From Pseudomonas lurida (GTDB taxonomy: Bacteria > Pseudomonadota > Gammaproteobacteria > Pseudomonadales > Pseudomonadaceae), in the NCBI RefSeq assembly GCF_013522705.1, contig NZ_JAAMRE010000037.1:1-55478 (forward strand): a stretch of 55,478 nt of DNA. The letters run 5' to 3'. Positions 17,926-27,516 of this stretch are shown piece after piece (the first letter of the stretch is position 1; each line of letters opens with the position of its first letter). A program made the translations under genes and the position numbers. The notes beneath the pieces were generated by a model, which had not been told where the DNA came from, ran no database searches, and saw only the letters and a list, made by a program, of their open reading frames with translations.

Positions 17926-20900
17926 ATGTCGAAATTTTTTATCGACCGTCCCATTTTCGCCTGGGTGATTGCCCTGGTGATCATGCTGGTCGGGGCACTG
18001 TCGATCCTGAAGTTGCCCATCAACCAATACCCGGCCATCGCGCCGACCGCTATCGATATCCAGGTGACCTACCCAGGCGCGTCCGCACAAACCGTGCAGG
18101 ACACCGTGGTGCAGGTGATCGAGCAACAGCTCAACGGTATCGACAACCTGCGTTATGTCTCCTCGGACAGTAACTCCGACGGCAGCATGACCATCACCGT
18201 GACGTTCAACCAGGGTACCAACCCGGACATCGCCCAGGTTCAGGTGCAGAACAAGCTGAACCTGGCCACCCCGCTGCTGCCGCAAGAAGTACAGCAGCAG
18301 GGGATCCGCGTGACCAAGTCGGTGAAGAACTTCCTGATGGTGATCGGTCTGGTGTCCGAAGACGGCAGCATGACCAAGGACGACCTGTCCAACTACATCG
18401 TGTCCAACATCCAGGACCCGATCTCGCGGACAGCCGGCGTGGGTGACTTCCAGGTATTCGGTTCCCAGTACGCCATGCGTATCTGGCTCGACCCGGCCAA
18501 GCTGAACAACTACCAGTTGACTCCGGTCGACGTCAGCACCGCCATTTCCGCACAGAACGTGCAGGTGGCCACCGGCCAATTGGGCGGCCTGCCTGCCCTG
18601 CCCGGCACTCAGCTGAACGCCACCATCATCGGCAAGACACGCCTGCAGACCGCAGAGCAGTTCGGCAACATCCTGATGAAGGTCAACACCGACGGCTCGC
18701 AGGTTCGCCTCAAGGACGTCGCGCGCATCGAGCTGGGCGGCCAGACCTACAGCATCAGTGCGCAGTTCAACGGCAAACCGGCCTCCGGCATGGCGATCAA
18801 GCTGGCGTCCGGCGCCAACGCCCTGGACACCGCCAAGGCCATCCGCGCCACCGTGGCGTCCCTGGAGCCGTTCTTCCCGCCAGGCATGAAGGCAGTGGTG
18901 CCGTATGACACCACCCCGGTAGTGACCGAATCGATCTCCGGTGTGGTGCACACCCTGGTCGAAGCGATCGTGCTGGTGTTCCTGGTGATGTTCCTGTTCC
19001 TGCAGAACTTCCGCGCCACCATCATCACCACCATGACCGTTCCGGTGGTACTGCTGGGTACGTTCGGCATCCTCGCGGCGTTCGGTTTCACCATCAACAC
19101 CCTGACCATGTTCGGCATGATCCTGGCCATCGGCCTGCTGGTGGACGACGCCATCGTGGTGGTGGAGAACGTTGAGCGGGTGATGGCCGAGGAGCACCTG
19201 TCGCCTAAAGAAGCGACGGTCAAGTCCATGACTCAGATCCAGGGCGCCCTGGTGGGTATTGCCCTGGTGCTGTCGGCGGTACTGCTGCCAATGGCGTTCT
19301 TCGGCGGTTCCACCGGTGTGATCTACAAACAGTTCTCCATCACCATCGTTTCGGCCATGGCGTTGTCGGTACTGGTTGCCCTGATTTTCACCCCGGCGCT
19401 GTGCGCCACCATGCTCAAACCGATCGACCCCGAAAAGCACGGCCAACCCAAGCGTGGTTTCTTCGGCTGGTTCAACCGCACCTTCGACCGTAGCGTGGTG
19501 AGCTACGAGCGCGGCGTGGGCAACATGATCAAGCACAAGATCCCGGCGTTCCTGGTCTACCTGCTGATCTTCGCCGGCATGATCTGGCTGTTCATGCGCA
19601 TCCCCGCGGCGTTCCTGCCCGACGAAGACCAGGGCGTAATCTTTGCCCAGGTGCAGACACCGGTCGGCTCCACCGCTGAACGTACGCAGAAAGTCATCGA
19701 CGACATGCGCATCTTCCTGCTCAACGACAAGGAAGGTGAGCCAGGCGAAGGCAAAGGCGTCAAATCGGTGTTTACCGTGAACGGCTTCAACTTCGCCGGT
19801 CGTGGCCAAAGCTCGGGCCTGGCGTTCGTGATGCTCAAGCCGTGGGACGAGCGTGATGCGTCCACTTCGGTGTTCGAGATCGCCAAACGTGCCCAGGGCT
19901 ACTTCATGCAGACGTTCCAGGACGCCATGGTGTTCGCCATCGTGCCGCCGTCGGTACTGGAATTGGGTAACGCCACCGGTTTCGACGTGTTCCTGCAGGA
20001 CCAGGGCGGTGTCGGTCATGAGAAGTTGATGGCCGCGCGCAACCAGTTCCTGGGCATGGCGGCACAGAGCAAGATCCTGGCCGGCGTGCGCCCCAACGGC
20101 GTGAACGACGAGCCGCAATACGAGCTCACCGTTGACGACGAGAAGGCCAGCGCCCAGGGCATTTCCCTGTCCAACATCAACCAGACCCTGGCGATTGCCC
20201 TGGGTGGCAGCTACGTCAACGACTTCATCGACCGTGGTCGTGTGAAGAAGGTGTACGTGCAAGGTGACGCCGCCAGCCGCATGTCTCCAGAAGACCTGAA
20301 CAAGTGGTACGTGCGCAGCGACTCCGGGAAGATGGTGCCGTTGTCGGCCATCGCCACCGGCAAGTGGATCTACGGCTCGCCGAAGCTCTCGCGTTACAAC
20401 GGCGTGGCCGCGATGGAAATCCTCGGCACCCCGGCACCGGGCCACAGCACCGGTGAAGCGATGGCCGAAGTCGAGCGCATCGCCAAGCAACTGCCGGCGG
20501 GCGTGGGCTATGCGTGGACAGGCCTGTCGTACGAAGAACGCTTGTCCGGCTCGCAGGCACCGGCGTTGTACGCGCTGTCGCTGCTGGTGGTGTTCCTGTG
20601 CCTCGCGGCGCTGTACGAAAGCTGGTCGATTCCGATCGCAGTCGTGTTGGTGGTGCCGCTGGGCGTGGTGGGTGCGTTGATCGCCACCAGCATGCGCGGG
20701 CTGTCCAACGACGTGTTCTTCCAGGTGGGCCTGTTGGTCACGGTGGGGCTGGCGGCGAAAAACGCCATCCTCATCGTGGAGTTCGCCAAAGAGCTTCACG
20801 AACAAGGCAAGGGCATCGTCGAGTCGGCCATCGAAGCCTCTCGCATGCGTCTGCGTCCGATCATCATGACCTCCATGGCGTTCATCCTCGGCGTACTGCC

Positions 20901-21087
20901 GCTGGCGATCTCCTCGGGTGCCGGTTCAGGCAGCCAGCACGCCATCGGTACCGGCGTGATCGGCGGTATGATCACGGCCACTGTCCTGGCGATCTTCTGG
21001 GTGCCGCTGTTCTTCGCCACCGTGTCGGCCATCGGCAACCGCAAAGAACCCGAAACCAAGCAAACTTCTAAAGAGGCTGGCCAATGA
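17926..21087 (+). CDS. emhB: RND efflux pump EmhB (HAE1 family)
   Basis: 1,053 residues, the normal size for MexB/AcrB/TtgB. It begins MSKFFIDRPIFAWVIALVIML. The proton-relay DD pair is in GLLVDDAIVVVENVERVM. Porter-domain blocks (FNGKPASGMAIKLASGANAL) and the second half (FLPDEDQGVIFAQVQTP, NAILIVEFAKELHEQGKG) are intact. It is a homotrimeric proton-driven exporter of hydrophobic drugs, solvents and aromatic compounds in the inner membrane. It overlaps emhC by four bases (ATGA at 21084-21087). Nothing suggests loss of function. Confidence 0.96.
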   Translation: MSKFFIDRPIFAWVIALVIMLVGALSILKLPINQYPAIAPTAIDIQVTYPGASAQTVQDTVVQVIEQQLNGIDNLRYVSSDSNSDGSMTITVTFNQGTNPDIAQVQVQNKLNLATPLLPQEVQQQGIRVTKSVKNFLMVIGLVSEDGSMTKDDLSNYIVSNIQDPISRTAGVGDFQVFGSQYAMRIWLDPAKLNNYQLTPVDVSTAISAQNVQVATGQLGGLPALPGTQLNATIIGKTRLQTAEQFGNILMKVNTDGSQVRLKDVARIELGGQTYSISAQFNGKPASGMAIKLASGANALDTAKAIRATVASLEPFFPPGMKAVVPYDTTPVVTESISGVVHTLVEAIVLVFLVMFLFLQNFRATIITTMTVPVVLLGTFGILAAFGFTINTLTMFGMILAIGLLVDDAIVVVENVERVMAEEHLSPKEATVKSMTQIQGALVGIALVLSAVLLPMAFFGGSTGVIYKQFSITIVSAMALSVLVALIFTPALCATMLKPIDPEKHGQPKRGFFGWFNRTFDRSVVSYERGVGNMIKHKIPAFLVYLLIFAGMIWLFMRIPAAFLPDEDQGVIFAQVQTPVGSTAERTQKVIDDMRIFLLNDKEGEPGEGKGVKSVFTVNGFNFAGRGQSSGLAFVMLKPWDERDASTSVFEIAKRAQGYFMQTFQDAMVFAIVPPSVLELGNATGFDVFLQDQGGVGHEKLMAARNQFLGMAAQSKILAGVRPNGVNDEPQYELTVDDEKASAQGISLSNINQTLAIALGGSYVNDFIDRGRVKKVYVQGDAASRMSPEDLNKWYVRSDSGKMVPLSAIATGKWIYGSPKLSRYNGVAAMEILGTPAPGHSTGEAMAEVERIAKQLPAGVGYAWTGLSYEERLSGSQAPALYALSLLVVFLCLAALYESWSIPIAVVLVVPLGVVGALIATSMRGLSNDVFFQVGLLVTVGLAAKNAILIVEFAKELHEQGKGIVESAIEASRMRLRPIIMTSMAFILGVLPLAISSGAGSGSQHAIGTGVIGGMITATVLAIFWVPLFFATVSAIGNRKEPETKQTSKEAGQ

Positions 21088-22541
21088 GCAAGTCGCTACT
21101 TTCCCTGGCCGTCACAGCATTCGTGCTCAGTGGCTGCTCGCTGATCCCTGACTACCAGCGCCCCGAAGCGCCGGTAGCGGCGCAATACCCCCAGGGGCCG
21201 GCCTATTCGTCGGCCCAGGCGCCGGGCCAGGCTGCCGCCGAGCAAGGCTGGAAGCAGTTTTTCCATGACCCTGCCCTGCAGCAACTGATCCAGACCGCAC
21301 TGGTGAACAACCGCGACCTGCGTGTCGCGGCCCTGAACATCGATGCCTACGCCGCGCAATACAACATCCAGCGCGCCGACCTGTTCCCGGCCGTATCGGC
21401 CACGGGCAGCGGCGAACGCTCGCGCACCCCGGCTCGCCTGTCGCAGACCGGCGAATCGAGGATCGCCAGCCAGTACTCGGTCGGCCTTGGAATCAGTTCC
21501 TATGAGCTGGACCTGTTCGGCCGCGTGCGCAGCCTGAGTGAAGAAGCCCTGCAAAGGTACTTCGCCACGGAAGAAGCGCGGCGCAGCACCCAGATCAGCC
21601 TGGTGGCCAGCGTGGCCAACGCCTACCTGACCTGGCAGGCCGACAAGGAACTGCTCAAGCTGACCCAGGACACCCTTGGCGCGTTCGAGCAAAGTTTCAA
21701 ACTCACCTCGCGCAGCAACGAAGTCGGCGTGGCCTCGGCCCTCGACCTGAGCCAGGCGCGCACCTCGGTGGAGAACGCGCGCGTGCAATTGGCGCGTTAC
21801 ACCCGCCAGGTGGCCCAGGACGAAAACAACCTGACCCTGCTGCTGGGCACCGGCCTGCCGGCCAATCTGGCCAGCCAGCCGCTGTCGGATAACCTGCTCA
21901 GCGAAGTACCGGCCGGCCTGCCTTCGGACCTGCTGCAACGTCGCCCCGACATTGTGCAGGCCGAGTACAACCTCAAGGCCGCCAACGCCAATATCGGCGC
22001 GGCCCGCGCGGCGTTCTTCCCAAGCATCAGCCTGACCGCCAGCGCCGGCACCGCCAGCCCGAACCTCGGCGGCCTGTTCAAGGGCGGCTCGGGCACCTGG
22101 TCGTTCGCCCCGCAGATCAACATCCCGATCTTCAACGCCGGCAGCCTGCGTGCCAGCCTGGACTACTCGAAGATCCAGAAAGAGATCAACGTGGCGAACT
22201 ACGAGAAGGCGATCCAGACCGGCTTCCAGGAAGTCTCCGATGGCCTCGCCGCGCGGGCGACCTACAAGCAGCAACTGGAAGCCCAGCGCGGTTTCGTCGA
22301 GGCCAACCAGGATTACTACCGCCTGGCCGAGCGTCGCTACCGCATCGGTGTCGACAGCAACCTGACGTTCCTCGATGCCCAGCGCCAGCTGTTCAGCGCT
22401 CAGCAATCGCTGATCACCGACCGTCTGGCGCAGTTGACCAGCGAGGTCAACCTGTACAAGGCCCTCGGCGGTGGCTGGAATGAGCAGACCGCGAAGAACG
22501 AACCGCTGAAAGAAGAAGCGCCGGCGTTCAAGGCGTTCTGA
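21084..22541 (+). CDS. emhC: Outer-membrane efflux channel EmhC (OprM/TtgC type)
   Basis: 485 residues. The lipoprotein signal ends LSGC (Cys18), followed by SLIPDYQRPEAPV as in OprM. Two OEP repeats are seen, with LGLGISSYELDLFGRVRSLSEEALQRY in the first and FAPQINIPIFNAGSLRASLDYSKIQKE in the second. It is the trimeric TolC-like exit duct for EmhAB. Translation is coupled to emhB by the ATGA overlap, and a strong terminator follows within 20 bp. Confidence 0.95.
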   Translation: MSKSLLSLAVTAFVLSGCSLIPDYQRPEAPVAAQYPQGPAYSSAQAPGQAAAEQGWKQFFHDPALQQLIQTALVNNRDLRVAALNIDAYAAQYNIQRADLFPAVSATGSGERSRTPARLSQTGESRIASQYSVGLGISSYELDLFGRVRSLSEEALQRYFATEEARRSTQISLVASVANAYLTWQADKELLKLTQDTLGAFEQSFKLTSRSNEVGVASALDLSQARTSVENARVQLARYTRQVAQDENNLTLLLGTGLPANLASQPLSDNLLSEVPAGLPSDLLQRRPDIVQAEYNLKAANANIGAARAAFFPSISLTASAGTASPNLGGLFKGGSGTWSFAPQINIPIFNAGSLRASLDYSKIQKEINVANYEKAIQTGFQEVSDGLAARATYKQQLEAQRGFVEANQDYYRLAERRYRIGVDSNLTFLDAQRQLFSAQQSLITDRLAQLTSEVNLYKALGGGWNEQTAKNEPLKEEAPAFKAF

Positions 22542-22556
22542 TAACGGCGTTGTCAT

Positions 22557-22592
22557 AAAAAACCGCCTCCCTCACAGGAGGCGGTTTTTTTT
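22557..22592 (+). terminator. Rho-independent terminator of emhABC
   Basis: AACCGCCTCC (22561-22570), loop CTCACA, GGAGGCGGTT (22577-22586), then an eight-base T-run (22585-22592). A-residues before the stem make it bidirectional in principle. Confidence 0.9.
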
Positions 22593-22717
22593 GGCGACGG
22601 CGCTTTGCCCAATCGCCGCATCACTCGCCCCGTCAGCCATCCGCCTTGCATTCCCTTCAACCTTTCGCGGTAAAATCTGTCACAGATTCTTACAGACCAC
22701 AGAGGGAGCTTGTCGTA

Positions 22718-24415
22718 ATGATCGTAGGAATCGACCTGGGGACAACCAACAGTCTCGCAGCGGTCTGGCGCGGCGATGCCGCCGAATTGGTGCCCAATGC
22801 CCTCGGCCAGTTACTCACCCCGAGCGTGGTCGGGCTGGACGACCAGGGCCGCGTGCTGGTCGGTCAGGCCGCCAAGGAGCGCCTGCACACGCACCCGCAC
22901 CTGACCACGTCGCTGTTCAAGCGCTATATGGGCAGTGCCACCGAGGTGCGCCTGGGCGACCGTTCGTTTCGCCCGGAAGAACTCTCGGCGCTGGTGCTCA
23001 AGAGCCTGAAAGAAGACATCGAACGCACCTACGGCCACGCCGTCACCGAAGCCGTGATCAGCGTGCCTGCCTACTTCAGCGACGGCCAACGCAAAGCCAC
23101 GCGCATTGCCGGTGAACTGGCCGGGCTCAACGTTGAAAAACTGATCAACGAACCCACCGCCGCCGCCCTCGCCTACGGCCTGCATCAACGCGACAAAGAA
23201 ACCTCGTTCCTGGTGTTCGACCTCGGTGGCGGCACGTTTGACGTGTCGATCATCGAGCTGTTCGACGGGGTGATGGAGGTGCGCGCCAGCGCCGGTGACA
23301 ACTTTTTGGGCGGCGAAGACTTCGACACGCTGCTGTTGGAGCATTTCGTCGACAGCCAGCGCAACGCCCAGGGTTTTCCACCCACCAGCAGCGTGCTGCA
23401 GGCCCTGCGCCGCGAGGCCGAGCGTGTGCGCAAGGCGTTGGGCCAGGATGACAGCGCCGACTTCACCCTGCGCGTCGACGGCCAACAGTGGGTCAAGACC
23501 ATCAGCCAACAGGAACTGGCCAAGCTCTACACGCCGCTGCTCGAGCGCCTGCGGGCACCGATCGAGCGTGCCCTGCGCGATGCGCGCATCCGTGTCAGTG
23601 ACCTGGATGAAATCCTGCTGGTGGGCGGTACCACGCGGATGCCGCTGGTGCGCAAACTCGCCGCCGGGCTGTTCGGGCGCTTCCCGTCCATCAGCCTCGA
23701 CCCCGACCAGGTGGTCGCCCACGGCGCCGCGATCCAGGCCGCGCTCAAGGCGCGTTCCGCCGCGCTGGAAGAAGTCGTGCTGACCGACGTGTGCCCCTAC
23801 ACCCTCGGCATCGAAACCTCAAACCAGTACGGCGGCCACATCGAGAGCGGGCTGTACCTGCCCTTGATCGAACGCAACAGCAGCGTGCCGGTGAGCCGGG
23901 TCAAAAGCGTGGTCACCCTGCATGACGACCAGAGCCGCGTCCTGTTGAAGATCTACCAGGGCGAAAGCCGCCTGGTAAAAGACAACATCGAACTGGGCCA
24001 GCTGGAAATCGCCGTGCCCAAGCGCAAGGCCGGCGAAGTCTCGCTGGACGTGCGCTTCACCTACGACAACAACGGCCTGCTCGAAGCCCAGGTGAATATC
24101 CCGCTGACCGGCGAGCAGCACTCCCTGGTGATCGAGAACAATCCCGGCGTGCTCAGCCCGCAGGAAATCCAGCAACGCCTGCAAGCCCTGGCGCTGCTGA
24201 AAATTCATCCGCGCGACCAGCAGGTCAACACCGTCCTGACCGCGCGCCTTGAACGGCTCTATCAGGAAAGCCTGGGTGAGCTGCGCGAACAGCTTGGGCA
24301 TTGGGCCGCGCAGTTCCAGCAGGTGCTCGATACCCAGGACGAACGCCGCATCCGCGAAGCCCGCAGCGAACTGACCCGGCAACTGGAGCAGCTCGATAAC
24401 GGGTTCTGGCGCTGA
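22718..24415 (+). CDS. hscC: Hsp70-family chaperone HscC
   Basis: 565 residues from ATG 22718 (GAGGGAG upstream), shorter than DnaK (about 638) and typical of HscC. Nucleotide-binding motifs are GIDLGTTNSLAAVW, FDLGGGTFDVSII and VGGTTRMPLVRKL. The substrate-binding part starts about residue 360 (DVCPYTLGIET) and the lid is short. HscC is a specialised Hsp70 with a dedicated J-protein; in E. coli it is linked to transcription and stress phenotypes. The next gene, 11 bp away, encodes a J-like protein, so the pair probably acts together. Confidence 0.93.
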   Translation: MIVGIDLGTTNSLAAVWRGDAAELVPNALGQLLTPSVVGLDDQGRVLVGQAAKERLHTHPHLTTSLFKRYMGSATEVRLGDRSFRPEELSALVLKSLKEDIERTYGHAVTEAVISVPAYFSDGQRKATRIAGELAGLNVEKLINEPTAAALAYGLHQRDKETSFLVFDLGGGTFDVSIIELFDGVMEVRASAGDNFLGGEDFDTLLLEHFVDSQRNAQGFPPTSSVLQALRREAERVRKALGQDDSADFTLRVDGQQWVKTISQQELAKLYTPLLERLRAPIERALRDARIRVSDLDEILLVGGTTRMPLVRKLAAGLFGRFPSISLDPDQVVAHGAAIQAALKARSAALEEVVLTDVCPYTLGIETSNQYGGHIESGLYLPLIERNSSVPVSRVKSVVTLHDDQSRVLLKIYQGESRLVKDNIELGQLEIAVPKRKAGEVSLDVRFTYDNNGLLEAQVNIPLTGEQHSLVIENNPGVLSPQEIQQRLQALALLKIHPRDQQVNTVLTARLERLYQESLGELREQLGHWAAQFQQVLDTQDERRIREARSELTRQLEQLDNGFWR

Positions 24416-24426
24416 GGAAACCTCCC

Positions 24427-26040
24427 ATGGATTGTTGGACCGTATTGCAGCTGCCGGAAGATGCCGACGAGCGCACCATCAAGCGCAGCTATGCACGCTT
24501 GCTCAAAAGCTGCCGCCCGGACGAGGATGCCGTCGGCTTCCAGCGCCTGCGCGAGGCCTATGAAGAGGCACTGAGCGAAGCGCGCTGGCGCGTGGACAAC
24601 GACGAGCAGATTGCCGTCGAGGCACCGCCGGCCGAAGCGGCCCCCGGCAATCTCAGCGACCTGGCCGAACTGATGGACGTGCGCCCCCTCAGCCCGGCGC
24701 CGTTCGACGCCCCCGCGCCAGACCCAGCCGAGGCGCTGATCTGCGGCCTCAATGCCCATAACCTCGATGAACGCTGGGCGCAGGCTCGGCAACAGGGTTG
24801 CGCCGACGCGTTCCAGGCCGGCCTGTTGCGCCATTGTTTCACTGCCCCCGGCGAACGCAGCGCCATCGCCCAATGGGCCGCGCAGCACCTGGAATGGCTG
24901 ACGCCGTGGCAGCAGGTGGCGATGACCGCCTGGCAGTACGAGGCGCTGACCGGCGAACTGTTGCAGGACTACCGCCGCACCTTGCAAGAGCTGCTGGAGC
25001 AGCAGGCCGAACGCGAGTTCATCCGCCAATTGACGCAGTACAACAGCCAAGCCTGGTTGCAGGTATTCGACCTGCAGCAACAGTGGCAACGCATCGTTCT
25101 GCAATTGCTGCATGACACCCAGTGGAGCGTGCCGCTGTTCGAACGGGTGTGCCAGGCGTTTGGTTGGGATGACCAGAAAGGCGTTTACCCGGAACCGGCA
25201 TGGATGTGGCGCCAGTTGGTGTCGCGCTGCGAGCAGGAGAGTTTCTTCGCTCATCTGCAGGAAAAAGCCCAGGACACCCGACGCAACTCCGCCGACGCCC
25301 TGGCCGCGCGCCTGCTGCTGACGCCGATGTCCGCCACGCAACAAAAACGCATCATTGATACCTTCGGCGACAACGAATGGAACGCCTGCCAGCACCTGGC
25401 CGAAACGTTGACCTGGCGCTACCCGCAACTGATCGAGCGGCTGCCTCAACCTGACCTGTTCTTCTGGCGCAAATTCGTGCCACGGCCGATCTACACCCAA
25501 GTATTTATCCGGTTGTGGGCCGTGTTCGCCCTGGGTATCGGCCTGAGCATCGCCCACTCCGGGCCCGACAAACTGGACTTGATGTCGGTGTCGATCTTTA
25601 TGTTCATGGCACTGGTGCCGGCCGGCATCGGCTTTCGCGTCACGCAGCTGTGGGCCGGGATGAGTTCGACCTACAGAGTGCTGGACTTGTGGCTGAGCCA
25701 GCGCTTGATCCCCAAGCGACTCAACCCCAACGACTATTGGCTGGTGATCCGCCACGGCGTGCCGCAGGCGATCATGCTGGTGGCCTGCGGCTTGATGCTC
25801 GGCGTACTCGGCGCGTTCACCTATGCCGGCATGGTGCTGATCAACCTGTTGCACAAAAAACGCATCGGTCATATGAGCCAACGCTTCAGCGAAGGCTACC
25901 CGTGGCTCAACGGCCTGCATTGGGCGTTCTGGAGCCCGTGGCAAGTGGTGTTCCTGGTGGTGATGGTGGCCGTGATCGTCGCGGCCCAGCATTACTTGCC
26001 GGCGTTCCCCTGGACCCACATCGACCTGCCCAAACGCTGA
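24427..26040 (+). CDS. J-domain-like membrane protein, probable HscC partner (DjlB/DjlC type)
   Basis: 537 residues. Residues 1-50 resemble a J domain (CWTVLQLPEDADERTIKRSYARLL, FQRLREAYEEAL), but the HPD tripeptide reads RPD in LLKSCRPDEDAVGF. The middle (about 100-330) is helical and Trp/Gln-rich without a clear domain. The last 180 residues hold about four membrane spans: VFIRLWAVFALGIGLSIA, VSIFMFMALVPAGIGF, IMLVACGLMLGVLGAF and VVFLVVMVAVIVAA. It follows hscC by 11 bp with GAGG before the start. In E. coli, HscC also works with unusual J proteins (DjlB, DjlC). Whether an Arg at the HPD position still stimulates ATPase is unknown. Confidence 0.8.
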   Translation: MDCWTVLQLPEDADERTIKRSYARLLKSCRPDEDAVGFQRLREAYEEALSEARWRVDNDEQIAVEAPPAEAAPGNLSDLAELMDVRPLSPAPFDAPAPDPAEALICGLNAHNLDERWAQARQQGCADAFQAGLLRHCFTAPGERSAIAQWAAQHLEWLTPWQQVAMTAWQYEALTGELLQDYRRTLQELLEQQAEREFIRQLTQYNSQAWLQVFDLQQQWQRIVLQLLHDTQWSVPLFERVCQAFGWDDQKGVYPEPAWMWRQLVSRCEQESFFAHLQEKAQDTRRNSADALAARLLLTPMSATQQKRIIDTFGDNEWNACQHLAETLTWRYPQLIERLPQPDLFFWRKFVPRPIYTQVFIRLWAVFALGIGLSIAHSGPDKLDLMSVSIFMFMALVPAGIGFRVTQLWAGMSSTYRVLDLWLSQRLIPKRLNPNDYWLVIRHGVPQAIMLVACGLMLGVLGAFTYAGMVLINLLHKKRIGHMSQRFSEGYPWLNGLHWAFWSPWQVVFLVVMVAVIVAAQHYLPAFPWTHIDLPKR

Positions 26041-26160
26041 GCCTGCCTGCCGGGCCCCAGCGCCCGGCAACTTGCGTTCGATCACCGCCCACAACCCGCC
26101 CTCCCCCGATTGAAGCGCGCCCGCAGCCCCGCGCACCATGGCCGCCACCTGCATAACCCC

Positions 26161-26168
26161 AATAACAA
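26161..26168 (+). promoter_or_regulatory. Candidate Crc/Hfq target (AAnAAnAA) before the OprD-family porin
   Basis: AATAACAA matches the CA motif exactly and lies 14-21 bases before the porin start. OprD-family porins for carbon sources are common catabolite-repression targets in Pseudomonas. Confidence 0.4.
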
Positions 26169-26181
26169 CAGGTCCGCCACC

Positions 26182-27432
26182 ATGAGCACTTTCCATCCGC
26201 GCCGGCTGCTGCTGGCCATCGCTGTCGCCAGTCTTGCCCTGCCTGCCGTCGCCCAAGAGCACGGTTTTTTCGAAGACGCCGGCGCCAACCTCAATCTGCG
26301 TAATTTCTTCTTCAACCGTAACTTCACCAACCCGAGCAAAACCCAGGGCGGCGCCCAGGAATGGACGCAGAGTTTTATTCTCGACGCCAAATCCGGCTTC
26401 ACTCAGGGCACGGTGGGGTTCGGCGTGGACGTGCTGGGGCTGTATTCGCTCAAGCTCGACGGCGGACGCGGCACCGGCGGCACCCAGCTGTTGCCGTTGG
26501 ATCACGACGGTCGCCCGGCCGATGACTTCGGGCGTTTGGGCGTGGCGTTCAAGGCACGGCTGTCCAGGACCGAGCTGAAGGTGGGCGAGTGGATGCCGGT
26601 GCTGCCGATCCTGCGCGCCGACGATGGCCGCTCCCTGCCGCAAACCTTGCGCGGCGGGCAGATCACGTCGAAGGAAATCGACGGCCTGACCCTGTATGGC
26701 GGCCAGTTCCGCGCCAACAGCCCACGCGACGACAGTAGCCTGTCGGACATGTCGATGGTCGGCAAAACCGCGTTCACCTCGGACCGCTTCAACTTCCAGG
26801 GCGCTGAATACGCGTTCAACGACAAACGCACCCAGGTCGGCCTGTGGAACGCTCAGCTCAAGGACATTTACCGCCAGCAATTCGTCAACCTGATCCACAG
26901 CCAGCCTGTGGGCGACTGGACCCTGAGCGCCAACCTGGGGTTCTTCTACGGCAAGCAAGACGGCAGCGCCCGCGCGGGCGAGCTGGACAATCAAACCTGG
27001 TCCGGCCTGTTCTCGGCCAAATACGGCGGCAACACGTTCTATGTGGGCCTGCAAAAGCTCAGCGGCGACAGTGCATGGATGCGCGTCAACGGCACCAGCG
27101 GCGGCACCCTGGCCAACGACAGTTACAACTCAAGCTACGACAACGCCCGGGAGAAATCCTGGCAAGTGCGCCACGACTACAACTTCGCCGCCCTCGGCGT
27201 GCCAGGCCTGACCCTGATGAACCGCTATATCAGCGGCAGCAATGTGCACAGCGGCACCGTTACCGACGGCAAAGAATGGGGGCGCGAAAGCGAAGTGGGC
27301 TACACCGTGCAAAGCGGTGCGGCGAAAAACCTTACAGTACGCTGGCGCAATTCCAGCATGCGCCGCGACTACAGCAACAACGAGTTCGATGAAAACCGGC
27401 TGATCGTCAGTTACCCGATCAGTCTGCTGTAA
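26182..27432 (+). CDS. OprD-family outer-membrane porin
   Basis: 416 residues from ATG 26182, with a signal peptide ending about residue 22 (LALPAVAQEHGF). OprD hallmarks are LNLRNFFFNRNFTNP, WTQSFILDAKSGFTQGTVGFGVDVLGLYSLKLDGG, KVGEWMPVLPILRADDGRSLPQTLRGGQI and a C-terminal strand ending VSYPISLL. It forms an 18-strand substrate-selective channel. It lies about 1 kb from the end of the pca cluster, convergent with it. Since P. putida has a porin gene (pcaP) at the end of its pca cluster, uptake of an aromatic acid is a fair guess, but the substrate cannot be read from sequence. Confidence 0.9.
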   Translation: MSTFHPRRLLLAIAVASLALPAVAQEHGFFEDAGANLNLRNFFFNRNFTNPSKTQGGAQEWTQSFILDAKSGFTQGTVGFGVDVLGLYSLKLDGGRGTGGTQLLPLDHDGRPADDFGRLGVAFKARLSRTELKVGEWMPVLPILRADDGRSLPQTLRGGQITSKEIDGLTLYGGQFRANSPRDDSSLSDMSMVGKTAFTSDRFNFQGAEYAFNDKRTQVGLWNAQLKDIYRQQFVNLIHSQPVGDWTLSANLGFFYGKQDGSARAGELDNQTWSGLFSAKYGGNTFYVGLQKLSGDSAWMRVNGTSGGTLANDSYNSSYDNAREKSWQVRHDYNFAALGVPGLTLMNRYISGSNVHSGTVTDGKEWGRESEVGYTVQSGAAKNLTVRWRNSSMRRDYSNNEFDENRLIVSYPISLL

Positions 27433-27516
27433 ACCGGCGCGGCACTTGCTGTATGGTGCGCGCCTGCCGCTGCTGATTCGCCCAGCAGCGGCCTCTTTGC
27501 CGAGCCCGTGCCCACC

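Noticed and set aside
16702..20805. Very long antisense open frame opposite emhA-emhB
   Set aside because: GC-rich coding sequence leaves few stops on the complement. The plus strand encodes intact, highly conserved efflux proteins, and the antisense product is His/Arg/Gln-rich without any domain.
22672..22705. CTGTCACAGATTCTTACAG as a PHO box before hscC
   Set aside because: The second half matches the consensus poorly and phosphate control of hscC has no support.
26048..26069. GC-rich hairpin after the J-like gene as a terminator
   Set aside because: The stem TGCCGGGC/GCCCGGCA is good but no T-run follows on either strand.
24262..27054. Long antisense open frame across hscC, the J-like gene and the porin
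   Set aside because: It spans several recognisable genes on the other strand and has shadow-type composition.
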